Source: Streptococcus constellatus | GTDB taxonomy: Bacteria > Bacillota > Bacilli > Lactobacillales > Streptococcaceae | DNA: 64,000 bases | Assembly (NCBI RefSeq): GCF_902167705.1 | Contig: NZ_CABHMZ010000029.1 | Coordinates: 44,148 to 108,147, forward strand | Direction: 5' to 3' | Shown: piece by piece, positions 50,758-60,681 of the stretch | Numbering within the stretch: position 1 is the stretch's first letter | Layout of the letters: the number at the start of each line of letters is the position of its first letter | Notes under the pieces: model-generated | Told to the model about the DNA's origin: nothing | Databases searched by the model: none | What the model saw: only the letters and a program-made list of their open reading frames with translations | Program-made: the position numbers and the translations under genes

Positions 50758-51164
50758 TCTTCTATCACCCACACGCTTCTGGTGAAGATCATGGAGAGCA
50801 GAGCTAATCCAGTAAGCACAATTCCTACATACCAGTAGGGGAGATCCATTGTGGTGGAGCGTCCAGACAGGTTGACAATGCCACGAAAGAGCACACCCGT
50901 AGTAATGGTTGCGACCGCAGAATTCCAAAGATTGAGACTGAGCCGTGAAAGATTAGGAATCATTTTTTGGAAAATCAGAAGCACCATCCCTCCTATCAGT
51001 GGTACTCCAAGGAGATAATGCATATAGACTGAAGTCTCTCCAAAGCTGAAGTGCTCGTAAATACGACTGAAAATGAAGAAAAATACTGTGATTAAGGTGT
51101 AAACCACCGCTGTTTTTTTAAAGCGTTTCTTACTTGCTTTAGTAACCGATGTAGACAATGTCAC
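50754..51164 (-). CDS. Small integral membrane protein, unknown function
   Basis: 136 residues with four hydrophobic helices (about 18-35, 48-65, 80-97 and 110-128) and a basic N-terminus. The start is GTG 51164 with AAAGGGCGG upstream, inside the 3' end of the phosphodiester glycosidase gene, so translation is probably coupled. Not recognised; it forms an operon with the glycosidase and glycosyltransferase. Confidence 0.7.
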   Translation of the reverse strand: MTLSTSVTKASKKRFKKTAVVYTLITVFFFIFSRIYEHFSFGETSVYMHYLLGVPLIGGMVLLIFQKMIPNLSRLSLNLWNSAVATITTGVLFRGIVNLSGRSTTMDLPYWYVGIVLTGLALLSMIFTRSVWVIEE

Positions 51165-52044
51165 TCACCGCCCTTTCTGAAATCGTTCCGTTTGTCGTTG
51201 GTTTATTGACAACTTTTCCATTGAAATAAAGAGTAGACGAACCACCGCCGTCCAGATTGTAGGCTGTTTTCACACCGTAAGACTTCATAACTTCTGCGAG
51301 TTCGTAAAGAGAAAGCCCAGCGCTTTCTGAAGTTCGACCGTCTGATACGACGATAATATAATGGTTTTCATCAATAATCCCAATCGCTGTACGTGGATTA
51401 GAAGACATGGATTGCCCCACTTCCGAATTGCTTGAAACAGTAATCTTACCATTTTCAACCAAAGTCGGACCAAAGGCAAGAAGATTTACAACACCATTTT
51501 TAACCAAGTCTTCAGCAGAAACATCATTTTCGTAAACAATTCCGAAACTCCCATCTTTATAAATTGCTAAATCACCATTGCTAGCATCTTCTCGTACTGT
51601 ATTTCGATAGACGACACCGTTACGGATAACATAGCCAGTCGTGTTGGCTCCGTAGTAGTCTCCGTTGATAGCAAGAATGGCGTTGTTATTGGCTGCTGTG
51701 ACAGAAGTCTTAGCAGTCACATTATTTCCATAAGTATTTTACGCTAGAGCGGTTTTGAGATATTCAGACGAGCTGACTGTAATATCTGCAATGTACACTT
51801 TCGTGTTGCTGACGGTTTTTGTAGTTAGATTAATAGAAATATTATCATCCTGATAGCTTGTATCAGTCATTGTTGCATTTGTTGCAGTTTTAGCAGTTGT
51901 TGTGCTCGTTGAGTTAGAAGAACTTTTGACCGTTGTAATAGCCTCTGACAGGACAAAGGTTTTTAACATTGAGTAGGTAAACGCCCCTGTCAGAAAAATA
52001 CCAAAGAGACTAGCATAAGCATAGGATTTTTTTAAAAATTTCAT
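51139..52044 (-). pseudogene. Phosphodiester glycosidase (NAGPA-like) interrupted by one stop codon
   Basis: 301 codons in one frame, with a single TAA at 51739-51741. Before it: a membrane anchor (about 8-30) and a Ser/Thr-rich stem, to ...SSSEYLKTALA. After it, in the same frame: NTYGNNVTAKTSV, ILAINGDYYG, NPRTAIGI and NLDGGGSSTLYFNGK, the conserved core of the NAGPA/phosphodiester glycosidase family. The family cleaves sugar-phosphodiester bonds outside the membrane. Only one base separates it from a full gene, so it is a recent nonsense mutation or a sequencing error. It overlaps the glycosyltransferase stop (ATGA). Confidence 0.88.
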
Positions 52045-53084
52045 GATAAGGTGTGAGTCCTTTCTTTGAAAATAAACTTTTTTTGGACGAGCCAAGATAG
52101 GCAAAAAAGTAGAGCGCCGACAATGATTTTAACAATCAGCAAATTGAGACCGAAGATGGCGTAAAAGAGTCTAATCAAAAGGGTGTCAAGGATAAACAAG
52201 CCCAAGGCTAATCCGAAATAACCAGTCCCTGTTTTGGCGACACTGTCTTTATTTTTAAAGACCAGTTTTTTATTTGCGGAATAATTGAAAATCGAGCTAG
52301 TGACGCGGGCCACTCCGTTTGCTAGTAAAATTTTGAGACTAGTTGGCACCGCAGCAAGCACTAAGAGGGCCAGAGCATAGACGATATAGTCAATCAAAAA
52401 ACTACTAATTGAAGAAAGAGCAAATTTAAACATGTCTTTGTAGATCATAAGCCCGTCGCGTACGGGTCTAAAGTGAGAAGCTTGATTGTCATTGATATAA
52501 ACTGTCTCGATTGGAACTTCAATGATAGGATATTCTTTGGAAGCAGCTAGCAACATATTCATTTCATATTCATAACGCTGCCCTTCAATCTCCGACATAA
52601 ATGGAATCATGTTGGTTGTAAATCCACGAAGTCCTGTTTGGGTGTCTGTTACGGAAACACCAGTCTGTTGCTTAAACAGAAATCGTGTTAATTTATTTCC
52701 AAAAGCTGAACGCAAAGGAACGTTGCCAGAAAAAGAACGCGCTCCCATAATCAAGTGATTTGGGTTTTCTTGAGCCTTTTTGCTCACTCGGAAAATATCC
52801 CACACTTTGTGTTGACCGTCCGCATCAGCTGTGACCACTGTCCCATATTGACCTAAGGAATCAATATAAGAAAAAGCAGTTTTTAATGCCTGCCCCTTGC
52901 CTTGATTGGTCATATAGCTTAGAACCGTAGCGTATTTTTGAGCTTCCTGAAAAATCGAATCATAACTAGTCGGACTGCCGTCATTGGCTACAAAGACTTG
53001 CAGTAAACTCTTTGCCTTCACTTTTTGCAAAAGATGAAGGAGATTGAGGTCAGGTTTGTAAGCGGGAATTACTAAATAGTTCAT
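52041..53084 (-). CDS. GT2 glycosyltransferase fused to a GtrA-like membrane domain
   Basis: 347 residues. The N-terminal GT-A domain (about 1-215) has VIPAYKPD, FVANDGSP, TNQGKGQAL, VTADADGQH (the DxD metal motif) and DTQTGLRGF, as in dolichyl-phosphate-mannose-synthase-like enzymes. The C-terminal GtrA-like domain has four helices (about 218-340, FNYSANKKLVFK). It likely adds sugar from a nucleotide donor to a lipid carrier and flips it. First gene of the minus-strand operon with the glycosidase and membrane protein. Confidence 0.9.
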   Translation of the reverse strand: MNYLVIPAYKPDLNLLHLLQKVKAKSLLQVFVANDGSPTSYDSIFQEAQKYATVLSYMTNQGKGQALKTAFSYIDSLGQYGTVVTADADGQHKVWDIFRVSKKAQENPNHLIMGARSFSGNVPLRSAFGNKLTRFLFKQQTGVSVTDTQTGLRGFTTNMIPFMSEIEGQRYEYEMNMLLAASKEYPIIEVPIETVYINDNQASHFRPVRDGLMIYKDMFKFALSSISSFLIDYIVYALALLVLAAVPTSLKILLANGVARVTSSIFNYSANKKLVFKNKDSVAKTGTGYFGLALGLFILDTLLIRLFYAIFGLNLLIVKIIVGALLFCLSWLVQKKFIFKERTHTLS

Positions 53085-53260
53085 AGGTTTACTCCTTTCT
53101 TAGAAGAGTGATAGAAAAGTTACACACTAGTATAGAGAGGCTAGCTTAAAGCTAACTGATATCAGCTTTCTTTAAGGTTTTGAAGTGGAAAATGTAAAGA
53201 AAAATATGCTAAAAAAGAAGGTGTTATAAGGCGTTTCAAAAAAACACATACGAATTTTTC

Positions 53261-53289
53261 TTGCTATTTCTCAGAAAGTTTAGTATAAT
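53261..53289 (+). promoter_or_regulatory. Promoter of rpsF-ssb-rpsR
   Basis: TTGCTA (53261-53266), a 17-bp spacer and TATAAT (53284-53289). Confidence 0.75.
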
Positions 53290-53297
53290 AGTTATTC

Positions 53298-53336
53298 GTG
53301 AGAAAACCTCACTTACCCCTTGCAATGGCTGGGGGT
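53298..53336 (+). promoter_or_regulatory. Structured rpsF leader (possible S6:S18 autoregulatory site)
   Basis: Two hairpins lie between promoter and ribosome site: GTGAG/CTCAC (53298-53312) and ACCCC/GGGGT (53315-53336). rpsF leaders commonly fold into an S6:S18-binding element; I recognise the position and folding, not the full consensus. Confidence 0.45.
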
Positions 53337-53362
53337 CATTAGACCAAAAGGAGGAAAAATCA

Positions 53363-53653
53363 ATGGCTAAATACGAAATTCTTTATATTATTCGTCCAAA
53401 CATTGAAGAAGAAGCAAAAAACGCTTTGGTAGCACGCTTTGACTCTATCTTGACTGACAACGGTGCAACTGTTGTTGAATCAAAAGACTGGGAAAAACGT
53501 CGTCTTGCATACGAAATCCAAGATTTCCGTGAAGGACTTTACCACATCGTAAACGTTGAGGCTGAAGACGCTATCGCTTTGAATGAATTTGACCGTCTTT
53601 CAAAAATCAACGCTGACATTCTTCGTCACATGATCGTCAAACTTGACGCATAA
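53363..53653 (+). CDS. rpsF: 30S ribosomal protein S6
   Basis: 96 residues, the normal length. [35 protein letters not shown] and LRHMIVKLD are conserved S6 blocks. GGAGG eight bases before ATG 53363 sets the start. First gene of the standard rpsF-ssb-rpsR operon. Confidence 0.97.
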   Translation: MAKYEILYIIRPNIEEEAKNALVARFDSILTDNGATVVESKDWEKRRLAYEIQDFREGLYHIVNVEAEDAIALNEFDRLSKINADILRHMIVKLDA

Positions 53654-53664
53654 GAAGGGTTACT

Positions 53665-54156
53665 ATGATAAATAACGTTGTACTTGTGGGTCGGATGACC
53701 CGAGATGCCGAACTTCGCTATACTCCGCAAAATCAAGCGGTCGCAACTTTTACTCTTGCTGTCAATCGCAACTTTAAAAATCAAAGTGGCGAGCGAGAAG
53801 CAGATTTCATTAACGTTGTGATTTGGCGCCAGCAGGCAGAAAATCTTGCAAATTGGGCTAAAAAAGGAGCTCTTATCGGAATTACTGGTCGGATTCAGAC
53901 GCGTAACTACGAAAATCAGCAAGGTCAACGTGTCTATGTGACAGAAGTCGTAGCGGATAATTTCCAACTACTAGAAAGCCGTGCCAGTCGTGAAGGTCAA
54001 TCTTCTGGTGGCTATGCTTCTAATAACTTCGGAAATTCATCTTCCAATTTTGGGAACTCAACTTCTGCCAATCAAGTACCCAACTTTTCTCGTGATGAAA
54101 ATCCATTTGGAAATACCAATCCAATGGACATCTCAGATGACGATCTACCATTTTAA
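53665..54156 (+). CDS. ssb: Single-stranded DNA-binding protein SsbA
   Basis: 163 residues. The OB fold (about 1-110) starts [21 protein letters not shown] and has the usual aromatic residues ([17 protein letters not shown]). A Ser/Asn/Gly-rich linker leads to the acidic tip [10 protein letters not shown], which recruits replication and repair proteins. Its position between rpsF and rpsR marks the housekeeping SsbA, not the shorter competence SsbB. Confidence 0.97.
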   Translation: MINNVVLVGRMTRDAELRYTPQNQAVATFTLAVNRNFKNQSGEREADFINVVIWRQQAENLANWAKKGALIGITGRIQTRNYENQQGQRVYVTEVVADNFQLLESRASREGQSSGGYASNNFGNSSSNFGNSTSANQVPNFSRDENPFGNTNPMDISDDDLPF

Positions 54157-54192
54157 TGGACAAACAGAATAAATATATAAAGGAGAAAGAAC

Positions 54193-54432
54193 ATGGCTCA
54201 ACAACGTCGTGGCGGATTTAAACGCCGTAAAAAAGTTGATTACATTGCAGCAAACAAGATTGAATATGTTGATTACAAAGATACTGAGCTTCTTAGCCGT
54301 TTCGTTTCAGAACGTGGGAAAATCCTTCCTCGTCGTGTAACCGGAACTTCAGCTAAAAACCAACGTAAAGTAACAACAGCAATCAAACGCGCTCGCGTGA
54401 TGGCTTTGATGCCTTTCGTAAATGAAGACTAA
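54193..54432 (+). CDS. rpsR: 30S ribosomal protein S18
   Basis: 79 residues with [22 protein letters not shown] and the basic [19 protein letters not shown] block; the family's rRNA-binding residues are all present. AAGGAG upstream. It ends at a terminator. Confidence 0.97.
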   Translation: MAQQRRGGFKRRKKVDYIAANKIEYVDYKDTELLSRFVSERGKILPRRVTGTSAKNQRKVTTAIKRARVMALMPFVNED

Positions 54433-54442
54433 AAAATTAAAA

Positions 54443-54477
54443 AGAACATGGTTTCCATAAATCCATGCTCTTTTTTT
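54443..54477 (+). terminator. Terminator of rpsF-ssb-rpsR
   Basis: AGAACATGG pairs with CCATGCTCT (one mismatch) around an 11-base loop, followed by seven T residues. Confidence 0.85.
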
Positions 54478-54658
54478 AAAAAATTCAATTCGGCAACTGA
54501 AATAGGTTGCTTTTCTTATGCTCAAAATATTAAAAGGTACGTTTTTGACTTAAAAACTCATTTTTCAGCGGTTTTCAGAAATAAATACAGGTAAAAAATT
54601 GATATTGATGAAGACTTTTGCTAGAATGAACGTAATTTATTTTTTGAAATAGAGAAAC

Positions 54659-54811
54659 ATGATGAAAGATATTAAGGATTTAAATGTTGTACTCGTTAGT
54701 TGTGAGAATAAAGAGAGATTATTAGATACAGTCTTTCAGTTTACTTTTTACACTAGGAAACAAGCTACAGGTGTAACTGAAGTTAGGCAAGGCGAGTTAA
54801 TAAAGCAATAA
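54659..54811 (+). CDS. Possible 50-residue protein of unknown function
   Basis: Two tandem ATGs, then KDIKDLNVVLVSCENKERLL... to TAA. It has a well-spaced promoter, TTGATA (54599-54604), 17 bp, TAGAAT (54622-54627), but a weak ribosome site. It resembles no family I know. It may be the 5' end of a truncated gene. The following 190 bases contain only the inverted repeat AAAGGCA/TGCCTTT (about 54813-54866). Confidence 0.35.
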   Translation: MMKDIKDLNVVLVSCENKERLLDTVFQFTFYTRKQATGVTEVRQGELIKQ

Positions 54812-55006
54812 AAAAGGCAGCGCTGTTTTCGCTTTTGCGAGTTTACAGATGTGTGGTTGCCTTTAGGTATAAATTGAATGACTATAACTGTAATAATCCA
54901 TTCTCACCTAAGCTTGGTATCTTAGCCTACCTAGCAGAACTTAATTCAAAAATAATTTTTATCTAGTGGTGCAACCTATAATTTATTAGAAAGTAGAAGT
55001 TGAAAA

Positions 55007-55618
55007 ATGAATAATCTGGAGAAACGAGTAGAGTTTATTAAAGAACTAGAAAAATTAAAGTCAGTAACGAGATTCAATAGAACTATTGATGGAAGATTTG
55101 AAAATAGTGCTGAACATTCTTGGCAAACTGCATTAGCATCGATTATTCTTCAAGACTACTATCCCGAAAAATTGAATATGGAAAAGGTAATTTCCATGTT
55201 ATTGATTCATGATTTAGGTGAGATTTATGCAGGAGATACCTGGGTTTTTGATGATAAAAAAAGAGAGTGTTCTCATGATAGAGAGCTAGAATCTATCAAA
55301 AAAACAATGAGTATCCTTCCGAAGGATCAATACTTAAATATGAAAAAATCTTGGCTTGAATTTGAAAAAGGAAATAGTGCTGAAGCAAGATATGCAAGAG
55401 TCGTTGATGCCTTGGTACCACTTATAAACCATTTAGCAGTTTCAGAGATAAATTATAACCCTGATAATATTAGTTCAAAAATGGTATTAGAAAAGAAAAA
55501 ATTTATCGAAGGTGAGTCTATAGCGTTATGGAAACTGGTTGAGGAATTAGTTGAGGAAAGTGTGAAGAAGGGACTATATGAGAGTGAGACAGAAATCAGT
55601 AATTTCGTAAAATCTTGA
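55007..55618 (+). CDS. HD-domain phosphohydrolase (YfbR/HDDC2-like)
   Basis: 203 residues. The HD motif runs from SAEHSWQTAL through LLIHDLGEIYAGDT to ARVVDALVPL, the metal-binding pattern of 5'-deoxynucleotidases of the YfbR/HDDC2 group. The last about 12 residues (ESETEISNFVKS) and the stop are encoded by the start of a dispersed repeat (GAGAGTGAGACAGAAATCAGTA at 55578), so the native C-terminus was replaced. The core looks intact. Confidence 0.85.
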   Translation: MNNLEKRVEFIKELEKLKSVTRFNRTIDGRFENSAEHSWQTALASIILQDYYPEKLNMEKVISMLLIHDLGEIYAGDTWVFDDKKRECSHDRELESIKKTMSILPKDQYLNMKKSWLEFEKGNSAEARYARVVDALVPLINHLAVSEINYNPDNISSKMVLEKKKFIEGESIALWKLVEELVEESVKKGLYESETEISNFVKS

Positions 55619-55795
55619 TTTCTCATTGCTGACCTAAAACGGTCTATTCCTAGACCATTTTTGACACTTACTTTCGTAAGGTTCATTTCCCGATTTTAAA
55701 GGTTCGGAGAACCTTTAGAATCCACTCAACTACTGCGATTGTCATTATAGCTACATAAAAAATGAAGCGGAGCACTTTTGTCTCAGATTCAATTT
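55578..55795 (+). repeat. GTGAGACAGAAATC-type repeat element
   Basis: GAGAGTGAGACAGAAATCAGTAatttcgta...cttgatttc is nearly the same as 30197-30240. The rest (CTAAAACGGTCTATTCCTAGACC, CCGATTTTAAAGGTTCGGAGAACC, GAAGCGGAGCACTTTTGTCTCAG) contains several small hairpins. It overlaps the end of the HD gene. Confidence 0.65.
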
Positions 55796-55877
55796 CAAAT
55801 TACTAAAATAAATAAAACTGTAGCTTTAAATGATATTGTTTGCGATAGTTACCCAAAATGTCTGCTGTATTTTATTC

Positions 55878-55911
55878 AAAACATCCGCTTGTTGAAACAA
55901 GCGGATGTTTT
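55878..55911. terminator. Bidirectional terminator before the DUF1129 gene
   Basis: AAACATCCGCTTG pairs perfectly with CAAGCGGATGTTT, with a short loop and T runs on both strands. It ends the minus-strand corA-DUF1129 pair. Confidence 0.85.
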
Positions 55912-55924
55912 AATAAGAATATGA

Positions 55925-56602
55925 CTAAAGTTGTCTTGGGGCGGTTAAAGCACTGCGGATATTGAATTTCTTTTTGAGATAGAAACGAAATGCCAAAGTT
56001 CCTCCACCAAACACAAGGATAAATAAGTTCGGCAGTTTTGGATTTAAAACTGCTGGCAACAGGAAGGTTGTGCCGTAAAGAACAACAGCCCACAAAATCG
56101 TAGCAGCTGAAATGATAAGAAGCGATTTGAAAAATGGTGGTTTTTGACTTTGGTCTTGGTCAGCATAATAAAAACGATAAATAAAGTAGTACATTCCGTA
56201 AAATACGAGTGCCCCCACCGCGCTACCAAGCACAATCGTCACAATACCATAATTGCTAGGATTTTTGGAGAATAAGTTAACACTACTATTTAAAATAGCA
56301 AACAAACTAAAGACAAATAAGAAAGCGTCCATAATCATGAGATAAGGGTTGGTATTTTCTTGAACAGTTTGAGCTTCTTTTTGTTTTGCTTCTGAAAAAT
56401 TCGCTGCCCAAACAGTTGGTGCACCATAAAGCCCGCGAGCGGTGATGCCTTTTGCTTGATTTTCAAGAATGGTCGGCAAAATCTCCATTAACAAGGTTTT
56501 GATTTCTTCGTCTGTCTTTCCGTCTTTGATGAGTTGGTGGGTTGCGATACGGATAAATTCTTGATTTTTTTTGCTGAGTTTATCCAAAGAAACTTGTGTC
56601 AT
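55925..56602 (-). CDS. DUF1129 family membrane protein
   Basis: 225 residues. A helical N-terminal part (LSKKNQEFIRIATHQLIKDGKTDEEI, KGITARGLYGAPTVWA) is followed by four or five hydrophobic helices (about 88-205). This is the DUF1129 pattern of lactic-acid bacteria, function unknown. It lies 15 bases downstream of corA on the minus strand. Confidence 0.8.
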   Translation of the reverse strand: MTQVSLDKLSKKNQEFIRIATHQLIKDGKTDEEIKTLLMEILPTILENQAKGITARGLYGAPTVWAANFSEAKQKEAQTVQENTNPYLMIMDAFLFVFSLFAILNSSVNLFSKNPSNYGIVTIVLGSAVGALVFYGMYYFIYRFYYADQDQSQKPPFFKSLLIISAATILWAVVLYGTTFLLPAVLNPKLPNLFILVFGGGTLAFRFYLKKKFNIRSALTAPRQL

Positions 56603-56617
56603 AAGATCTCCTTTTAA

Positions 56618-57562
56618 TTAGAATAATTTTTTGTGAATGAGGTAGACTGTCAAGGAAACACTTATCGCAAAGGCGATAAAAATAATAATCCAAAAAGCGT
56701 GAGGTTCCCCATTGAGTGGTAAGTCATTGTTTTTGAAGTTCATCCCATAGGCTGAGAAAATCATGGTTGGAATGGACATGACAATCGTCACCAAAGCCAG
56801 AGCTTTCATGATGTTATTTTGATTATTTGAAATGATAGAAGCAAATGTATCGGTCATGCTGTGCAAGATATTTCCATAAATATCTGCCATCTCAATCGCC
56901 TGCTGGGTCTCGATGAGTGTATCTTCCAGCAAGTCCTCATCTTCCAAATATTTCTTAATATTGCTTGTAGCGCTAGTTAATTTTTTAATCACGCGCTCAT
57001 TGGTTTTTAAGGATGCTTTGAAATAGACAATCGTTTTTTCAAGCTCCATGAGTTCAATCAATTCTTCATTGCGAGTGGATTTGTGCAGTTGACTTTCGAT
57101 TTGTTCGCTTTTACGGTCAATGGAACGAAGTGCTGTCAGATAAAGCTCGGCATTGCGGTAAAGAATTTGGAAAATAAAGCGCGAACGCATGAAAGTATAA
57201 AAATTACGCAAACGTCGATTGATAAAAATATCCAACAAAGGAAGTTTTTCCAAACAGGTGGTAATAATCGCATCTTCGGTAATGATAATTCCCAGAGGGA
57301 TGGTCACATAGTAAGTTTGATTGTTTCGTTCTTCTGTAATCGGAACGTCCACGATAATCAGGGTGTACTCATCTTCAATGGTAACCCGAGACATTTCTTC
57401 TGCGTCAAGCGGTGCTCGCAAGTCTGTAATATCAATGTCAAAGGCATTGGCAATTTCAGTAGACTCGCTTTGAGAAGGGTTGACCAAATTGATCCAAGTC
57501 CCCGACTCAAGCGTATCAATTTCTTTAAATTCAGTTGTTGTCGATAGAAAGACTTGTTTCAT
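56618..57562 (-). CDS. corA: CorA-family divalent metal ion transporter
   Basis: 314 residues. A large cytoplasmic N-terminal domain is followed by two C-terminal helices (about 250-312), and helix 1 ends with the CorA selectivity motif YGMNF. An extended family member probably for Mg2+ (or Co2+). GGAGGAAAAT precedes the ATG. It is divergent from uvrA, with which it shares a promoter region of about 120 bases. Confidence 0.92.
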   Translation of the reverse strand: MKQVFLSTTTEFKEIDTLESGTWINLVNPSQSESTEIANAFDIDITDLRAPLDAEEMSRVTIEDEYTLIIVDVPITEERNNQTYYVTIPLGIIITEDAIITTCLEKLPLLDIFINRRLRNFYTFMRSRFIFQILYRNAELYLTALRSIDRKSEQIESQLHKSTRNEELIELMELEKTIVYFKASLKTNERVIKKLTSATSNIKKYLEDEDLLEDTLIETQQAIEMADIYGNILHSMTDTFASIISNNQNNIMKALALVTIVMSIPTMIFSAYGMNFKNNDLPLNGEPHAFWIIIFIAFAISVSLTVYLIHKKLF

Positions 57563-57684
57563 ATTTTCCTCCTTCAGTTATTTGCACACCGTATTATTAT
57601 ACTACAAAATTCCGAGTTTTTGGGTAAAAGATTGCAGAAAATTTTGTTATAATAAAAAGAAGTTTAAAATAAAGTGTGGTAAGA

Positions 57685-60510
57685 ATGCAGGATAAAATTA
57701 TCATTCATGGAGCGCGAGCTCATAATTTAAAAAATATTGATGTCACGATTCCGCGAGACAAGCTGGTTGTCGTGACTGGTTTGTCTGGTTCAGGCAAATC
57801 TAGCTTAGCTTTTGACACTCTCTATGCAGAGGGGCAACGACGCTATGTAGAAAGTCTGTCGGCTTATGCTCGTCAATTTTTGGGCAATATGGAAAAACCA
57901 GATGTGGACTCTATTGACGGTCTTAGTCCAGCCATTTCTATTGATCAAAAAACGACCAGCAAGAATCCGCGGTCAACGGTTGGAACAGCAACGGAAATCA
58001 ACGATTACCTTCGTTTGCTCTATGCACGTGTGGGCACTCCTTACTGTATCAATGGACATGGACCCATTACCGCTTCTTCTGTGGAACAAATCGTCAATCA
58101 AGTTTTGGAATTACCCGAACGTCAGCGGTTGCAAGTCCTAGCACCCATTGTTCGCAAGAAAAAAGGGCAGCACAAGACAATTTTTGAGAAAATTCAGAAA
58201 GACGGATACGTGCGTGTGCGCGTGGAGGGAGACATTTATGATGTCACAGAAGTTCCAGAGCTTTCTAAAACGAAAAAGCACGATATCGAAGTAGTGGTGG
58301 ACCGAATTGTTATTAAGGACGGCGTGCGTAGTCGGTTGTTTGATTCGATTGAAGCAGCCTTAAGAATTGCGGACGGTTACGTAGTGATTGATACGATGGA
58401 CGGCAAAGAATTACTCTTTTCCGAGCATTATGCTTGTCCAGTCTGTGGCTTTACGGTACCTGAGTTGGAGCCTCGTCTCTTTTCTTTCAATGCACCATTT
58501 GGCTCTTGTCCTGATTGTGACGGTCTGGGTGTGAAGCTGGAAGTGGACTTGGATATGGTGGTTCCTGACAGTAGTAAAACCTTGCGGGAAGGCGCCTTAG
58601 CTCCGTGGAATCCTATTTCTTCAAATTACTATCCTCAAATGCTAGAACAGGCAATGACGGAATTTGGGATTGATATGGATAAGCCATTTGAGGAACTGAC
58701 AGAAGACGAGCAGCAACTGATTTTTTTTGGCTCTGAAGGGCGAGAATTTCATTTCCATTATGAAAATGAATTTGGTGGTGTGCGAGATATCGACATTCCT
58801 TTTGAAGGAGTGGTGACCAATATCAACCGTCGTTACCATGAGACCAATAGTGATTTTACCCGTACTCAAATGCGGCTTTATATGAATGAACTGACTTGCG
58901 CAAGCTGCCATGGTTATCGACTGAATCCACAAGCCTTATCTGTTAAAGTAGGCGGCGAAGGTGGTCTCAATATTGGTCAAGTGTCTGATTTGTCTATTGC
59001 GGATCATTTAGAATTGCTTTCTCATCTGACATTGACTGAAAACGAGGTGACCATTGCAACGCCGATTATCAAAGAAATCCGAGATCGCTTGACTTTTCTT
59101 AATAATGTTGGACTTAATTATCTAACCCTATCACGTTCGGCAGGCACGCTGTCGGGTGGTGAAAGTCAGCGGATTCGCTTGGCGACTCAAATTGGCTCTA
59201 ATCTCAGCGGTGTTCTTTATATCTTAGATGAGCCTTCTATTGGTCTTCATCAGCGCGATAATAATCGCTTGATTGCCAGTCTCAAAAAAATGAGGGATTT
59301 GGGCAATACCCTCATCGTAGTTGAACATGATGAGGATACCATGCGTGAAGCGGATTGGTTGATTGATGTGGGACCTGGAGCTGGTGTTTTCGGTGGCGAA
59401 ATTGTTGCGGCAGGAACTCCAGATCAAGTTGCGAAAAACAAAAAATCGATTACAGGTCAATACTTGTCAGGCAAGCGTAAGATTGAAGTTCCATTAGAAC
59501 GCCGAGTTGGAAATGGTCGCTTTATCGAAATCACAGGTGCGCAAGAGCACAATTTGCAAAATATCACTGCTCGTTTCCCTCTAGGAAAATTCATCGCTGT
59601 GACGGGTGTTTCTGGCTCTGGAAAGTCTACTCTGGTCAACTCAATTTTGAAAAAGGCGATTGCGCAAAAGCTCAATCGAAATTCGGATAAACCGGGGAAA
59701 TTTAAAAAGATTTCAGGAATTGAGCATATCGATCGTTTGATCGATATTGACCAAAGTCCAATTGGACGGACTCCGCGCTCCAATCCTGCGACTTATACGG
59801 GAGTCTTTGATGATATTCGTGATCTCTTTGCTAAGACCAATGAAGCGAAAATTCGCGGCTATAAAAAAGGACGCTTTAGTTTCAATGTCAAAGGTGGCCG
59901 CTGTGAAGCCTGTTCTGGAGATGGGATTATCAAAATTGAAATGCACTTCTTGCCTGATGTCTACGTTCCTTGTGAAGTTTGCCACGGCACTCGCTACAAT
60001 AGTGAAACTCTGGAAGTGCATTATAAGGAAAAGAATATCGCACAAGTTTTGGATATGACCGTCAATGATGCAGTCGAATTTTTCAAACATATTCCGAAAA
60101 TCGAGCGCAAATTACAAACGATTAAAGATGTTGGGCTAGGTTATGTGACCTTGGGACAACCTGCGACAACCCTTTCTGGTGGAGAAGCTCAGCGCATGAA
60201 GCTAGCCAGCGAACTCCACAAACGTTCGACCGGCAAGTCCTTCTATATCTTAGATGAACCAACAACGGGTCTTCACACAGAAGATATTGCTAAACTCCTA
60301 AAAGTTTTAGCTCGTTTTGTAGATGATGGCAATACCGTTCTCGTCATCGAACACAATTTAGACGTAATTAAAATGGCAGACCACATCATTGATCTTGGTC
60401 CTGAAGGTGGTGTTGGTGGCGGCACGATTATCGCAACTGGCACACCAGAAGAAGTAGCTGAAAATCCAGAAAGCTTTACAGGACAATATTTGAAAGAAAA
60501 GTTGAACTGA
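57685..60510 (+). CDS. uvrA: Excinuclease ABC subunit A
   Basis: 941-residue DNA damage-recognition ATPase of nucleotide excision repair. Two ABC ATPase modules: Walker [13 protein letters not shown] (about 33) and [12 protein letters not shown] (about 640), signatures [12 protein letters not shown] and [12 protein letters not shown], and Walker [13 protein letters not shown] and [12 protein letters not shown]. Zinc fingers are at CPVCGF...CPDCDG and CEACSGDG...CEVCHG. I use ATG 57685 ([15 protein letters not shown]); three more in-frame codons exist from a GTG. Confidence 0.97.
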   Translation: MQDKIIIHGARAHNLKNIDVTIPRDKLVVVTGLSGSGKSSLAFDTLYAEGQRRYVESLSAYARQFLGNMEKPDVDSIDGLSPAISIDQKTTSKNPRSTVGTATEINDYLRLLYARVGTPYCINGHGPITASSVEQIVNQVLELPERQRLQVLAPIVRKKKGQHKTIFEKIQKDGYVRVRVEGDIYDVTEVPELSKTKKHDIEVVVDRIVIKDGVRSRLFDSIEAALRIADGYVVIDTMDGKELLFSEHYACPVCGFTVPELEPRLFSFNAPFGSCPDCDGLGVKLEVDLDMVVPDSSKTLREGALAPWNPISSNYYPQMLEQAMTEFGIDMDKPFEELTEDEQQLIFFGSEGREFHFHYENEFGGVRDIDIPFEGVVTNINRRYHETNSDFTRTQMRLYMNELTCASCHGYRLNPQALSVKVGGEGGLNIGQVSDLSIADHLELLSHLTLTENEVTIATPIIKEIRDRLTFLNNVGLNYLTLSRSAGTLSGGESQRIRLATQIGSNLSGVLYILDEPSIGLHQRDNNRLIASLKKMRDLGNTLIVVEHDEDTMREADWLIDVGPGAGVFGGEIVAAGTPDQVAKNKKSITGQYLSGKRKIEVPLERRVGNGRFIEITGAQEHNLQNITARFPLGKFIAVTGVSGSGKSTLVNSILKKAIAQKLNRNSDKPGKFKKISGIEHIDRLIDIDQSPIGRTPRSNPATYTGVFDDIRDLFAKTNEAKIRGYKKGRFSFNVKGGRCEACSGDGIIKIEMHFLPDVYVPCEVCHGTRYNSETLEVHYKEKNIAQVLDMTVNDAVEFFKHIPKIERKLQTIKDVGLGYVTLGQPATTLSGGEAQRMKLASELHKRSTGKSFYILDEPTTGLHTEDIAKLLKVLARFVDDGNTVLVIEHNLDVIKMADHIIDLGPEGGVGGGTIIATGTPEEVAENPESFTGQYLKEKLN

Positions 60511-60553
60511 AAAGTTTAACACGTTACTGATATATTCAACGATAAAGAAAAGA

Positions 60554-60591
60554 TTGTGCTTCTCTATCTAGAGGGCACGGTTGTTTTTTTT
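60554..60591 (+). terminator. Terminator of uvrA
   Basis: GTGCTTCTCT pairs with AGAGGGCAC (one bulge, one wobble) and is followed by GGTTG and eight T residues. Confidence 0.75.
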
Positions 60592-60644
60592 GCTTCTTTA
60601 ATTCAATGTCTTCTAATAATACCATGCTATTTACAGCTTTTTTT

Positions 60645-60652
60645 GGTATAAT
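60645..60652 (+). promoter_or_regulatory. -10 promoter of the M24 peptidase gene
   Basis: TTTGGTATAAT (TATAAT at 60647-60652), an extended -10-like element 29 bases before the start codon. Confidence 0.5.
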
Positions 60653-60681
60653 AATCTTAATCATTTTACGGAGGGATTCTC

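Noticed and set aside
51285..51479. Small frames inside the glycosidase pseudogene as separate genes
   Set aside because: They are out of frame with the conserved NAGPA motifs and have no ribosome sites.
53249..53256. TACGAATT resembling the competence CIN box TACGAATA before rpsF
   Set aside because: A normal TTGCTA-17-TATAAT promoter for rpsF lies just downstream and no T run is correctly placed; rpsF-ssbA-rpsR is housekeeping.
53261..53362. TTG start giving a longer S6 protein
   Set aside because: It coincides with the -35 box; GGAGG and the conserved MAKYEI start fix 53363.
54813..54866. AAAGGCA/TGCCTTT inverted repeat as an insertion-sequence end or RNA gene
   Set aside because: No transposase or target duplication is visible, and the fold is weak; left as an unexplained hairpin.
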